From: Gammaproteobacteria bacterium
Lineage (GTDB): Bacteria > Pseudomonadota > Gammaproteobacteria > Steroidobacterales > Woeseiaceae
Assembly: GCA_029884165.1 (NCBI GenBank)
Contig: JAOUIH010000003.1
Span: forward strand, 30,923 to 94,922
Direction: 5' to 3'
DNA length: 64,000 nucleotides
Below, in pieces: positions 46,223 through 57,257 of this stretch. Within the stretch, counting starts at the first letter, position 1. Each line of letters opens with the position of its first letter. Both the position numbers and the translations under genes were made by a program. The notes under the pieces are model-generated. The model saw only the letters and a list, made by a program, of their open reading frames with translations, ran no database searches and was not told the origin of the DNA.

Positions 46223-46309
46223 TGGTGCCGGGAGCGAGAATCGAACTCGCACTCTGTTGCCAGAACCGGATTTTGAGTCCGGCGCGTCTACCAGTTCCGC
46301 CATCCCGGC
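46223..46309 (-). tRNA. tRNA-Leu (CAA)
   Basis: An 87-nt tRNA gene on the minus strand. The acceptor arms are GCCGGGA and TCCCGGC with the discriminator A and an encoded CCA end. The anticodon stem CCGGA/TCCGG encloses the loop CTCAAAA, giving anticodon CAA for UUG. The T arm GCGAG-TTCGATT-CTCGC is standard, and a long variable arm (about TTCTGGCAACAGAGT) marks it as class II leucine. Confidence 0.97.
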
Positions 46310-46364
46310 ATCGGGTTCGGATCCCGGGCGCTGCGGCCGAGGGCGGCGCTGCCCGGGGGCGCCA

Positions 46365-46370
46365 AGTATA
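46365..46370 (-). promoter_or_regulatory. Candidate -10 of the tRNA-Leu promoter
   Basis: On the minus strand TATACT lies about 56 bp before the tRNA 5' end, followed by a GC-rich discriminator (TGGCGCCCCC), as is usual for stable-RNA promoters. Confidence 0.4.
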
Positions 46371-46444
46371 AGTGTGGCGTACCGCCCTCGCCAGCGTGCC
46401 GGTCGACAAATCCTGCGACCTTTTCCAGCCACGCCGCATCTAAG

Positions 46445-47062
46445 ATGGCAGTTATGAGCAGATTTGCCGATATAGACATAGATCCTGCCATCGTCCGGCG
46501 GGCGGCGGGCGGCGACCGGAAGGCCCACGAGATCATCTACCGCGCTTTCTGCACCCCGGTCTACTCGATCTGCCTGCGGCTTACGCGGGTGCCGGCCCAG
46601 GCGGAGGACCTGCTGCAGGAGACCTTCATCGAAGTCATGCGCTCGATCGGATCGTTTCGGGGTGAGGCGGCGCTCGGCAGCTGGATACGCCGGATAGCGG
46701 TGACCAAGGCACTGATGTTCCTGCGTTCGGCCTGGCACAGTCGCGCCCAGAGCCTCGACGACAACTGGGACGACATGACGCCCGGACGCCCGGACAGCCA
46801 CGGCATTACGCGGCACCCGGACGAGGCGCTGGACCTGGATGCGGCGCTCGCCAACCTGCCGGCGGTGAGCCGAACGGTCGTGTGGCTGCACGATGTCGAG
46901 GGTTATACGCACGGTGAGATCGGCCAGTTGCTTGGTAAAACAAGCAGTTTCTCCAAGTCACAGCTGTCGCGCGCTTACCAGCGCCTGCGGCCGTTGCTGG
47001 ACCCGGAGACCGCCGCCGGGCTGGACAGGGCGATCGACGGGCCCGCGCTCGGTCAGTGCTGA
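46445..47062 (+). CDS. ECF-type RNA polymerase sigma factor
   Basis: A 205-residue ECF sigma factor. Region 2 (HEIIYRAFCTPVYSICLRLT, then AEDLLQETFIEVMRSIGSF and SWIRRIAVTKALMFLRS) binds the -10 element, and region 4 (ALANLPAVSRTVVWLHDVEGYTHGEIGQLL) has the HTH for the -35. ATG 46445 or the ATG three codons later can be the start. It is followed by a single-pass membrane protein and a periplasmic PDZ protein, a layout expected for sigma factor plus membrane anti-sigma signalling. Confidence 0.93.
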   Translation: MAVMSRFADIDIDPAIVRRAAGGDRKAHEIIYRAFCTPVYSICLRLTRVPAQAEDLLQETFIEVMRSIGSFRGEAALGSWIRRIAVTKALMFLRSAWHSRAQSLDDNWDDMTPGRPDSHGITRHPDEALDLDAALANLPAVSRTVVWLHDVEGYTHGEIGQLLGKTSSFSKSQLSRAYQRLRPLLDPETAAGLDRAIDGPALGQC

Positions 47063-47089
47063 ACGTGGAGCGAGCAGGCGACAGAGACT

Positions 47090-47704
47090 ATGAATGACGA
47101 TACGGCAAACCAGGAAGACGAGAGCGAGATGATCTGTGGACTGACGATCAGCGAGCGGGACCTGCTGCGCGGCAAGCTGGCGGCGCTTCCCGACACGATG
47201 CCGCCGCGTCGCGCATGGCAGCGCATCGAGGAGCAGGCGCGGGCCGAGGGCCTGCTGCGGTCCGGCACGGGCGAGCGCCTGCGGCGCGTCGGAGGTATTG
47301 GTATCGCGGCCGCGGTCATGCTCGCCGTGCTCAACCTGCCGCGAGGCGGCGATCTGCCGGACAAGCCGCCGGTCGCGTCAGAAACGGTATTCCCGACTGT
47401 CCCGGCGTATTCGCCGGACAACGATGCACGACAGTTCGACGCCATCAATGCGCTGATGGTGCAGTCACGGCTGCTGGACCAGGGCCTGCGTTCGCTGCCT
47501 GAGCAGCCGCAGGTCGTGCGCGCGGGAACGACGGCCGTGATCGACGAATTGCAGGACCGGATCGCGGCGATCGACTACCAGATGAACCACCCGGAATCGC
47601 CCATGACGGCCGTCGAGCAGGAGGTGTACTGGCGCGAGCGGGTTAGGTTGATGGATTCGCTGCTGCGGCTCAGGTACGCGCAGGCGCAGAGGGTCGCATT
47701 CTGA
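47090..47704 (+). CDS. Single-pass membrane protein, putative anti-sigma factor
   Basis: A 204-residue protein that I cannot place in a named family. It has a charged N-terminal cytoplasmic part (1-65), one hydrophobic segment at about 68-83 (VGGIGIAAAVMLAVLNL) and a C-terminal part that should be periplasmic and is helical. It lacks the HxxxCxxC of zinc anti-sigma factors. Position 27 bp after the ECF sigma gene and the topology suggest an anti-sigma role by inference. The stop lies 69 bp before the PDZ gene. Confidence 0.75.
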   Translation: MNDDTANQEDESEMICGLTISERDLLRGKLAALPDTMPPRRAWQRIEEQARAEGLLRSGTGERLRRVGGIGIAAAVMLAVLNLPRGGDLPDKPPVASETVFPTVPAYSPDNDARQFDAINALMVQSRLLDQGLRSLPEQPQVVRAGTTAVIDELQDRIAAIDYQMNHPESPMTAVEQEVYWRERVRLMDSLLRLRYAQAQRVAF

Positions 47705-47773
47705 CGGGCGACGGCAGGATTTAACCGGCGCGAGTACAGCATGCGCCGCAAAGACATGGAGAGGAACAGGACA

Positions 47774-48859
47774 ATGAGCAGGATCACAAGGGTGGCGACG
47801 TTTGCGGCAGCGCTGATCGCGAGCGGGTCGGCATTCGGACAGACCGCGGCGGACGAACTCGCTCGTGAGCGGGATGCCCTCGCGAAAGAGCAGGAACTGA
47901 TCGAGCAGCGGCGCGTGGAAGTGGAGGTGCGCCGCGTCCAGGCCGGGCCGGAATCGGCGGACATCGAAGCAGAGATGCGGGAGGCCGAGCGACGCCTCGA
48001 GGAAGCAGCCAGCCGGATCGCAGAATTGAGCAGCCGCCAGCTACCGGCCATGGCGGGCAGTTGGTCGATGGGCATGGCCGGGCGCCCGGTGCTCGGAATC
48101 ACGATCGGCGCTTCCAGCGATGAAGGCCCGGTCGAGGGCGTGGCGATACTCGCGGTCTCGCCGGGTGGTGCGGCAGTCGAAGCGGGGCTCAGCGCCGGCG
48201 ATGTCATCACCGCGATAAACAAGGAAAGCCTCGGCGCGGCGAATAGCCGCGAGGCGAACGAAAAGCTGCTGGACTTCATGGCGGGCGTCAAGGAAGGCGA
48301 TGTGCTCGACCTCGAGTACCTGCGCGACGGGAAGTCGGCCAGCGTACAGGTGAAACCGCGGCAGCTGGCGGGACAGGTTTTCGCCTTCGGCGGGCCGGAG
48401 GGCCACTTCCGCTTCGACCTGCCGCCGCATTCGCCTCCGGGTCCGGGCTTACCGGGCAAGGACTTCAATCGCTTCGTGTTCCTCTCGGGCGGCGGTGGCT
48501 GGGGCGACATGGAAATGGTGTCCCTGACGAAAGACCTGGGCCGTTACTTCGGGACCGATGAGGGCATGCTCGTGGTCCGCGCGCCGTCGGATGCGGCCTT
48601 GCAGCTCAAGGATGGCGACGTGCTCCGCAGCATTGGTGGCCGCAAGCCGCAGTCGGTGTCGCACGCGATACGGATCCTCGGCTCGTACCAGCCCGGCGAG
48701 ACCGTGGAAATCGAAATCATGCGGGACAAGAAGCGGCAGACGCTCACGATCGAGATGCCGGATAACCGCCGTGGCGGCATCAGCGACCTCGTGCTGCCCG
48801 GCATGGGGCCGGACACGATGATCCCGCCGGAGCCTGCCCCGCCGCCGGAACGAACCTGA
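47774..48859 (+). CDS. Periplasmic double-PDZ protein without protease domain
   Basis: A 361-residue secreted protein: signal peptide 1-22 (ending SGSAFGQ), a charged coiled-coil segment at about 25-90, a first PDZ domain at about 105-195 (LGITIGASSDEG, then GGAAVEAGLSAGDVITAI), a Gly/Pro-rich linker, and a second PDZ-like domain at about 245-328 (GMLVVRAPSDAALQLKDGDVL). There is no trypsin-like or other protease domain. ATG 47774 has GAGGA 8 bp upstream and starts the signal peptide; ATG 47756 is an alternative. It probably binds peptide ends and may sense envelope stress with the upstream sigma/anti-sigma pair. Confidence 0.85.
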   Translation: MSRITRVATFAAALIASGSAFGQTAADELARERDALAKEQELIEQRRVEVEVRRVQAGPESADIEAEMREAERRLEEAASRIAELSSRQLPAMAGSWSMGMAGRPVLGITIGASSDEGPVEGVAILAVSPGGAAVEAGLSAGDVITAINKESLGAANSREANEKLLDFMAGVKEGDVLDLEYLRDGKSASVQVKPRQLAGQVFAFGGPEGHFRFDLPPHSPPGPGLPGKDFNRFVFLSGGGGWGDMEMVSLTKDLGRYFGTDEGMLVVRAPSDAALQLKDGDVLRSIGGRKPQSVSHAIRILGSYQPGETVEIEIMRDKKRQTLTIEMPDNRRGGISDLVLPGMGPDTMIPPEPAPPPERT

Positions 48860-48932
48860 TAGCCTGGCCGCCCGCTGGCGGCCGCGTCACTCCGGCGCCG
48901 TTTCGATAGTCACCCGTGGGCGCGCATGCCTC

Positions 48933-48941
48933 TGCTAACAT
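48933..48941 (+). promoter_or_regulatory. Extended -10 promoter just before queA
   Basis: TGCTAACAT (TG-N-TAACAT) ends only 8 bp before the queA ATG at 48950. The expected start of transcription is within one or two bases of the ATG, so the transcript could be leaderless; no Shine-Dalgarno sequence is seen there. Confidence 0.45.
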
Positions 48942-48949
48942 GCGCGCCC

Positions 48950-51111
<2,162 letters not shown>

Positions 51112-51174
51112 CCGGGCATTCCGCCCACGCACGCCTTGAATGCTCCTCCGGCGCCCCCATGTGTGAATTTCGTG

Positions 51175-51183
51175 TGCCATAAT
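51175..51183 (+). promoter_or_regulatory. Extended -10 promoter of yajC-secD-secF
   Basis: TGCCATAAT is an extended -10 element (TG-N-CATAAT) 57 bp before the yajC ATG. The leader that follows has a T-run (TGTTTTTTC) but no stem, so I do not call a terminator after tgt. Confidence 0.45.
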
Positions 51184-51239
51184 AGCGCGCTGTTTTTTCA
51201 GGCCTCCCGGACTCCGGTCCGCAAACAAGACAAATCAAA

Positions 51240-51566
51240 ATGGATTTCCTAATCAACACTGCCTACGCGCAGGATGCCGCACCCCAGGGCGATCCGATTG
51301 CGTTCTGGCTACCGATGATCGTCATCTTCGCCGCCTTCTACTTCCTGCTCATCCGTCCGCAACAGAAGCGGCAGAAGGCGCATGCGGAATTGCTGAAGGG
51401 GCTGTCCACCGGTGACGAAGTGCTCACTTCGGGTGGCATGCTCGGCAAGATCACGGCGGTCAATGAACACTACGTAGGTGTCCGTATCGCGAAGGACGTC
51501 GAGATCAAGATACAGAAAGCCTCGGTATCCGCGGTCGTGCCGAAGGGCACGATTGACGCCGCCTGA
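51240..51566 (+). CDS. yajC: Preprotein translocase accessory protein YajC
   Basis: A 108-residue single-pass membrane protein associated with SecDF. The hydrophobic segment PMIVIFAAFYFLLIRPQQKR (about residues 21-40) is diagnostic. The soluble C-terminal part has LSTGDEVLTSGGMLGKIT, typical of the family. It precedes secD by 15 bp. Confidence 0.96.
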   Translation: MDFLINTAYAQDAAPQGDPIAFWLPMIVIFAAFYFLLIRPQQKRQKAHAELLKGLSTGDEVLTSGGMLGKITAVNEHYVGVRIAKDVEIKIQKASVSAVVPKGTIDAA

Positions 51567-51581
51567 TCTCTGTAGCACCCG

Positions 51582-53399
51582 ATGAACCGTTATCCTGCGT
51601 GGCTCAACCTGCTTGTGTTGAGCATCCTGGTGATCGGCGCCGTGTTTGCGCTGCCGAACATCTATCCGACCGTGCCGGCCGTGCAGGTGGCGAGCGCCGA
51701 CGGTAAGGCTTACGACGAAGCAAGGATTGGCGAGTTCGTCACGCTGGTCGAGCAGGCAGGCGTAAGGCCCGAGGCCGCCTATGTCGAGGATGGCCGGGCC
51801 GTGCTGCGCTTCGACAGCAATCGCGACCAGGTAACCGCTGCCGAGAGCCTGCGCGAGCGCTACGAGCGCGCTCGCACGGGTAGCGTCGCGCTGACGCTCG
51901 AGCCGCGCCTGCCGGCCTGGGTCCGCGGCATGGGCCTGCGGCCGATGAGCCTGGGCCTGGACCTGCGCGGCGGCGTCTATTTCCTGCTCGAAGTCGACAT
52001 GCCAACCGCGGTCCAGTCCCGCCTGACACACTACGAGCAGACATTCCAGGACCTGTTGCGCGAGGAACGCATCCGTGCGCAGGTACGGCTCGACGACAGC
52101 GATATCGTCGTGCGCGTACGCGGCGTCGAGGATCTGGAGGCGGCCCGGAACCTGGTCCGTGACGCCGACCCCGACTTGCTGATCCTCGAAGGCGAGGACG
52201 AGTTGACGTTCCGTGCGCGCATGAGCGAAGCGCAGATCAAGGCGCGGCAGGATTTCGCGATCGAGCAGAACATTACGACGCTGCGCAATCGCGTCGATCA
52301 GCTCGGCGTCTCGGAACCCCTCGTGCAACGGCAGGGCGTCGATCGCATAGTCGTCCAGCTGCCGGGCGTGCAGGACCCGAACCGGCTCGACGACATTCTC
52401 ACGGCGACGGCGACACTCGAGTTCCGGCTCGTCGATGCGACCGGCAATTCCCCGGGGTCGCGCCGCTACCAGGGCCGGTCCGGCGTCGCGGCCGCGACAC
52501 TGCGGCGCGAGATCGTCGCGTCGGGTGACCAGATCATCGACGCGGAGTCCGGTTTCAGCGAAGGGCAGCCGGCCGTTTTCATCACGCTCGATGCCGCCGG
52601 CGGCGAGAGCATGCTGAAGACGACCCAGGAAAACCTGAACAAGCCGATGTCGACGGTATTCATCGAGACGCGACGCGAGTCCGTCACCGTCAACGGCCAG
52701 ACCCGCAGTCGCACGATCAAGTCCGAAGAGATCATCAATACCGCGACGATCCGCGGCATCTTCAAGGACCGTTTCCAGATCACGGGCCTGACGCCCGTCG
52801 AGGCGCGGGACCTCGCCCTGCTGCTCCGGGCGGGCGCGCTGGCGGCGCCGGTCTACAAGGTCGAGGAGCGGACGATCGGCCCGAGCCTGGGCAGGGACAA
52901 TATCGATCGCGGCTTCCGCGCGGTCCAGATAGGTTTCCTGCTCGTGGTCCTGTTCATGGCCGTCTATTACCGGTGGTTCGGGATGGTGGCGAACGTCGCC
53001 CTGTTCTCGAACCTGGTTTTCATCATCGCGCTCCTGTCGATCCTGCAGGCGTCGCTGACGCTGCCCGGCATAGCGGGCATCGTGCTCACGGTCGGTATGG
53101 CGGTGGACGCAAACGTGCTGATCTTCGAACGCATACGCGAGGAGATCGCGGCCGGTAACACGCCGCAGGGCAGCATCCATGCGGGCTACGACAAGGCGCT
53201 GTCATCGATCGCGGACGCGAACATCACGACGCTGATTGCCGCAATCGTGCTGTTCGCCTTCGGTACAGGGCCGATCAAGGGTTTCGCCGTGACGCTGTCA
53301 CTCGGAATCGTGACGTCGATGTTCACCGCGATCGTCGGCACGCGCACGATCGTCAATCTCGTGTACGGCGGGCGCCGGCTCGAGCGCGTCCCCGTCTAG
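51582..53399 (+). CDS. secD: Protein translocase subunit SecD
   Basis: A 605-residue membrane protein that with SecF uses the proton gradient to pull proteins through SecYEG. One N-terminal TM helix (residues 8-25), a large periplasmic part with GLDLRGGVYFLLEV, and a C-terminal bundle of five TM helices (VQIGFLLVVLFMAVYY; GIAGIVLTVGMAVDANVLIF with the conserved Asp) are visible. Length matches the gammaproteobacterial form. Confidence 0.97.
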   Translation: MNRYPAWLNLLVLSILVIGAVFALPNIYPTVPAVQVASADGKAYDEARIGEFVTLVEQAGVRPEAAYVEDGRAVLRFDSNRDQVTAAESLRERYERARTGSVALTLEPRLPAWVRGMGLRPMSLGLDLRGGVYFLLEVDMPTAVQSRLTHYEQTFQDLLREERIRAQVRLDDSDIVVRVRGVEDLEAARNLVRDADPDLLILEGEDELTFRARMSEAQIKARQDFAIEQNITTLRNRVDQLGVSEPLVQRQGVDRIVVQLPGVQDPNRLDDILTATATLEFRLVDATGNSPGSRRYQGRSGVAAATLRREIVASGDQIIDAESGFSEGQPAVFITLDAAGGESMLKTTQENLNKPMSTVFIETRRESVTVNGQTRSRTIKSEEIINTATIRGIFKDRFQITGLTPVEARDLALLLRAGALAAPVYKVEERTIGPSLGRDNIDRGFRAVQIGFLLVVLFMAVYYRWFGMVANVALFSNLVFIIALLSILQASLTLPGIAGIVLTVGMAVDANVLIFERIREEIAAGNTPQGSIHAGYDKALSSIADANITTLIAAIVLFAFGTGPIKGFAVTLSLGIVTSMFTAIVGTRTIVNLVYGGRRLERVPV

Positions 53400-53407
53400 G
53401 CAGCGTC

Positions 53408-54352
53408 ATGTTCAAGATCATCAAAGACAATACGACGATCGATTTCCTGAGCCCCCGCCGGCGGATCGTAGCCATTGCCATTTCGCTGCTGTTGATTGCC
53501 GTTTCGATCGGCTCAATCGCGACCCGCGGCCTGAATTTCGGCATCGACTTCACCGGCGGTGTCCTGCTGGAGGTCGGCTACCCGCAGGCGGCAGACCTCG
53601 ACCGGATCCGGAGCCTGCTCCGGGACGCCGGCTTTGCCGCGGTCCAGGTGCAGCGCTTCGGTGCCGACAACGACGTGCTGCTGCGCCTGCCGCCCCAGGA
53701 AGACGCCGATCCGAACGACATCCGCGACAGTCTCCGCAACACGCTGGCCGCCGACACGCCGGAGGTCGAGCTGCGGAGGGTCGAATTCGTCGGCCCGCAG
53801 GTCGGCCAGGAACTAACCGAGCAGGGCAGCCTTGCGATGATATTCGCGCTGCTGATGATCTTTGCCTACGTGATGTTCCGGTTCCAGTGGAAGTTCGCGG
53901 CCGGAGCAGTCGCCGCGCTGGCGCACGATGTGATCATCACGGTCGGGTTCTTCGCCCTGTTTCAGTTCGACTTCGACCTGTCGGTCGTTGCGGCCGTTCT
54001 CGCGGTCATAGGCTATTCGCTGAATGACACGGTCGTGACCTTCGACCGGATCAGGGACAACTTCATGAAGTTGCGCGGCGTCGAATCGCTGGAATCGATG
54101 AATGTGTCGAGCAACGAAATGCTGTCCCGCACGATCGTCACCGGGCTCACCACGCTGCTCGTGCTGGTCGCGCTGCTGTTGCTCGGCGGCGAGTCGGTCG
54201 GGCCGTTCTCCATTGCGCTGATCGTCGGCATCATCGTCGGCACCTATTCGTCGATCTACATCGCCAGTGCGATCGCGCTGCTGCTCGATGTCACCGCGCA
54301 GGACCTGATGCCGCCGCAGGAAGAAGCCGAACTCGCTGATAACCTGCCCTGA
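53408..54352 (+). CDS. secF: Protein translocase subunit SecF
   Basis: A 314-residue membrane partner of SecD with six TM helices. The conserved GLNFGIDFTGGVLLEVG near residue 42 and the AHDVIITVGFFALF and SLNDTVVTFDRIRDN segments are intact. It starts 8 bp after secD. It converges with suhB after a 12-bp gap. Confidence 0.97.
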   Translation: MFKIIKDNTTIDFLSPRRRIVAIAISLLLIAVSIGSIATRGLNFGIDFTGGVLLEVGYPQAADLDRIRSLLRDAGFAAVQVQRFGADNDVLLRLPPQEDADPNDIRDSLRNTLAADTPEVELRRVEFVGPQVGQELTEQGSLAMIFALLMIFAYVMFRFQWKFAAGAVAALAHDVIITVGFFALFQFDFDLSVVAAVLAVIGYSLNDTVVTFDRIRDNFMKLRGVESLESMNVSSNEMLSRTIVTGLTTLLVLVALLLLGGESVGPFSIALIVGIIVGTYSSIYIASAIALLLDVTAQDLMPPQEEAELADNLP

Positions 54353-54364
54353 GCAGGTACGAAA

Positions 54365-55183
54365 TCAATCGACTTTTTTTGCGCCCTCTCCGAACATGTC
54401 GCGTATGTGCGGAGCGAACAGCCGCGCGACCGAAGCGTAGATCTTCGGCGTGCCGGCGAGAACGTGGCCGGTTTCGAGGTAGTCCTCGCTGCCGTCCAGC
54501 CCGCTGATGATCCCGCCGGCCTCCCGGATCAGCAGTGCGCCGGCGGCGATGTCCCATGCCGCCAGTCCCGTTTCCCAGAACGCATCGAGCCGCCCGGCGG
54601 CCACGTAGCACAGGTCGAGCGCCGCGGCGCCGGCGCGCCGGACGCCGGCCGTCTCCTCGATCGACCCCTTGAGCATCTCGAGATAGGGGCCCAGCTCCTT
54701 GTTGGATTCCCGATACGGGAACCCGGTCCCGATCAGGGCACGATCAAGGCGGGTTTCGCCGCTGACCCTGATCCGTCGGCCGTCGAGTTGCGCGCCGTCA
54801 CCGCGCGTTGCGGTGAACAGCTCCTGCCGGAGCGGGTCATAGACGACCGCGTGCTCTGGCCGGCCCTTGTGCAGGCAGGCGACCGATACGCAGAATACCG
54901 GGAATCCATGCAGGAAATTGGTCGTGCCGTCGAGAGGGTCGATGACCCACTGGTACTCGGAACTGCCCTGGCGGCCGCTTTCTTCCGCGATGATCTCGTG
55001 TTCCGGATAGTGCTTCAGTATCGTCTCGATGACGGCACGCTCGGCCTGGCGGTCGGCTTCGCTGACGAAGTCATTGCGGCCCTTGACCTCGACCTTCAGC
55101 TTGTCGAGCTTCTTGAGATTGCGCAGCAGCGAATCGCCGCCCTTGTGAGCCGCCATGATGGCGACGTTGAGCAATGCGTGCAT
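54365..55183 (-). CDS. suhB: Inositol-1-monophosphatase family protein SuhB
   Basis: A 272-residue metal-dependent phosphatase that also has an RNA-polymerase/rRNA role in E. coli. Metal-site motifs are intact: IAEESGRQGSSEYQWVIDP, DPLDGTTNFLHG and the C-terminal WETGLAAWDIAAGALLIREAGG. ATG 55183 gives the family start; the frame is open to 55354. It is divergent from trmJ, the arrangement also found in E. coli. Confidence 0.96.
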   Translation of the reverse strand: MHALLNVAIMAAHKGGDSLLRNLKKLDKLKVEVKGRNDFVSEADRQAERAVIETILKHYPEHEIIAEESGRQGSSEYQWVIDPLDGTTNFLHGFPVFCVSVACLHKGRPEHAVVYDPLRQELFTATRGDGAQLDGRRIRVSGETRLDRALIGTGFPYRESNKELGPYLEMLKGSIEETAGVRRAGAAALDLCYVAAGRLDAFWETGLAAWDIAAGALLIREAGGIISGLDGSEDYLETGHVLAGTPKIYASVARLFAPHIRDMFGEGAKKVD

Positions 55184-55293
55184 GTCGGATTTCCGTCGAT
55201 ACTGATAAAGAACCACGCTCGCCAGGCGCACGTCGGCGTCCGGGCGCGAAAGCCGGGACAGTATCGATCGTCCGCCGGGGTCGGGCGAGCGGC

Positions 55294-55299
55294 TAGAAT
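55294..55299 (+). promoter_or_regulatory. Candidate -10 of the trmJ-isc operon
   Basis: TAGAAT lies 54 bp before the trmJ ATG in the divergent trmJ/suhB gap. No clear -35 is seen. No iscR gene, and no obvious IscR-type site, is found in this gap. Confidence 0.35.
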
Positions 55300-55353
55300 A
55301 GCAGACCTGCGGCGGCCCGACCCGGGATCCGCCGCCGTAACTGACGGCTGACA

Positions 55354-56079
55354 ATGGATATTCGAATCGTACTGGTGGGCACGACGCATCCCGGGAATAT
55401 CGGGGCCGCCGCGCGTGCCATGAAGAACATGGGACTTAGCGATCTCGCACTCGTCCGGCCCCGATATTTCCCGCACGAGGAGGCGACTGCACGCGCGTCC
55501 GGCGCCGAGGACGTGCTCGCGCGTGCGCGAGTCGCCGCTACGCTGGCCGATGCGCTGGCCGACTGCACCTACGTGGCGGGCGCCAGCGCCCGCGCGAGAA
55601 CGATCGGCTGGCCCAGCATGACGCCACGGGAATGTGCTCCACGCCTGTTGGCGGAATCCGTCAACGGCAAGGCAGCGGTCGTCTTCGGGCCCGAAAAGTC
55701 GGGCCTCAGCAATGCCGATCTCGACCAGTGTCACACCCTGCTGACGATACCGACCAACCCGGATTTCTCGTCGCTCAACCTGGCCATGGCCGTGCAGGTG
55801 ATGACCTACGAGCTCAGGGTCGCCGGCATGCACGGGTCGCCCGATCAGGCGGAGCCGGCGGTACGGCTCGCGACCGGCGAGGAAATGGAGCATTTCTACG
55901 AACACCTCGAGCAGGTGCTGACAGCCAGCCGCTTCCTGGATCCGGACAATCCGCGCCACCTGATGCGGCGCCTGCGGCGCCTGTTTGCGAGGGCGCTGCC
56001 GGACCAGAACGAGATCAACATCCTGCGCGGCATATTCGCGTCGCTGGATCCGCACCGCGAGCGGCGGAGTGACGAATGA
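55354..56079 (+). CDS. trmJ: tRNA (cytidine/uridine-32-2'-O)-methyltransferase
   Basis: A 241-residue SPOUT methyltransferase that methylates position 32 of tRNAs. Family segments are IRIVLVGTTHPGNIGAAARA at the N-terminus, the VVFGPEKSGLSNADL SAM-binding loop and IPTNPDFSSLNLAMAVQVM, which forms the trefoil knot. The C-terminal helical extension carries the rest. Its stop overlaps the iscS ATG by 4 bp. Confidence 0.96.
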   Translation: MDIRIVLVGTTHPGNIGAAARAMKNMGLSDLALVRPRYFPHEEATARASGAEDVLARARVAATLADALADCTYVAGASARARTIGWPSMTPRECAPRLLAESVNGKAAVVFGPEKSGLSNADLDQCHTLLTIPTNPDFSSLNLAMAVQVMTYELRVAGMHGSPDQAEPAVRLATGEEMEHFYEHLEQVLTASRFLDPDNPRHLMRRLRRLFARALPDQNEINILRGIFASLDPHRERRSDE

Positions 56080-57257
56080 ACGCGCCGGATAACTCGCGGA
56101 TCGTCTACCTGGATTATGCGGCGACGACCCCAATCGATGCCGCGGTGCTCGAGGAAATGACCGGATGCCTGCGCGAGAGCGCAAGCTATGGCAACCCGTC
56201 GGCGATCCACATCGCCGGACGGCGCGCTCGGTGGAAGATCGACGCCGCCCGCGAGGATCTCGCGCGACTGCTCGGCTGCAGCGCCCGTTGCCTGGTGTTT
56301 ACCTCGGGCGCCACGGAGGCAGACAACCTCGCTATCATCGGGGCGGCCCGATTCCGCGCGCACCGTGGCCGCCACATCGTGACCGTCAGCACCGAGCACA
56401 AGGCCGTGCTCGAAGCCTGCGCGGCGCTCGCGAAGGAAGGCTGGGACGTGACCCGGATCGATCCGGACACGGATGGCCTCGTTTCGCCGGAGGCGCTTGC
56501 GGACGCACTGCGGCCGGACACCCAGCTGGTGTCGATCATGCACGTCAACAACGAGACGGGTGTCCTGCAGGACATCGCGCGACTCGGTCGCCTGTGCCGC
56601 GAGCGCGACGTGCTGTTCCACGTGGATGCCGCGCAGTCCGTCGGCAAGCTGCCGATCGACGTCGGCGACTGGCCCGTCGACCTGCTCTCGCTGACGGCGC
56701 ACAAGTTTCACGGGCCACAGGGGGTCGGCGCCCTGTACATCGCCGATCGGGCCGGCTGCGGCGTCGTACCGCTCCTGCACGGAGGAAGCCAGGAGCGCCG
56801 CCTGCGACCGGGAACCCCGGCGCTGGCCCTGATCGCCGGCCTCGGCGCCGCGGCGCGAATCGCGTCCGGGCGGATGGCGTCGGACCTGGTCCACGTCCGC
56901 AGGCTGCACGACCGGCTGCTGGGCGGTCTCGCCGGGCTCGAAGGCATCCGGCGGAATGGCTCCGTGACCTCGAACTATCCCGGCATCGTCAATATCAGCG
57001 CGGCGGGCGTCGAAGGGGAGAGCCTGATGCTGGCGCTGGAGCCGGTATGCGTGTCCAGCGGCTCCGCCTGCAATTCGCAAAGCGGCGAGCCCTCGTTCGT
57101 GCTCAAGGCGCTGGGCCGGACCGACCGCGAGGCCCAGGCCGCGATCCGCTTCAGCTTCGGTCGGGACACTCACGCCGACGACGTCGATTTCGCCCTGCGG
57201 CGTTATGTTGCGGCGGTCACGCGGCTGCGGGCGCTGGCACCCGGGCAGGCGGCATGA
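56076..57257 (+). CDS. iscS: Cysteine desulfurase IscS-like
   Basis: A 393-residue PLP enzyme that takes sulfur from cysteine for Fe-S clusters and tRNA thiolation. The start YLDYAATTPIDAAVLEEM, the PLP-Lys in LTAHKFHGPQG (about residue 209) and the active-site Cys in VSSGSACNSQSGEPSFVLKAL (about residue 330) are intact. It is shorter and more divergent than E. coli IscS (404). It is translationally coupled to the IscU-like gene (4-bp overlap). Confidence 0.94.
   Translation: MNAPDNSRIVYLDYAATTPIDAAVLEEMTGCLRESASYGNPSAIHIAGRRARWKIDAAREDLARLLGCSARCLVFTSGATEADNLAIIGAARFRAHRGRHIVTVSTEHKAVLEACAALAKEGWDVTRIDPDTDGLVSPEALADALRPDTQLVSIMHVNNETGVLQDIARLGRLCRERDVLFHVDAAQSVGKLPIDVGDWPVDLLSLTAHKFHGPQGVGALYIADRAGCGVVPLLHGGSQERRLRPGTPALALIAGLGAAARIASGRMASDLVHVRRLHDRLLGGLAGLEGIRRNGSVTSNYPGIVNISAAGVEGESLMLALEPVCVSSGSACNSQSGEPSFVLKALGRTDREAQAAIRFSFGRDTHADDVDFALRRYVAAVTRLRALAPGQAA

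Noticed and set aside
45653..46912. 419-codon reading of the Nudix frame through the tRNA-Leu gene
   Set aside because: The Nudix family start with its zinc ribbon is at 46189, and the upstream part includes the antisense tRNA and sigma-factor sequence.
51184..51200. T-run after tgt as a terminator
   Set aside because: There is no GC stem directly before the T-run, and the run lies within the likely yajC leader.
51309..53180. 623-codon minus-strand frame opposite yajC and secD
   Set aside because: Shadow of secD; no ribosome site or domain.
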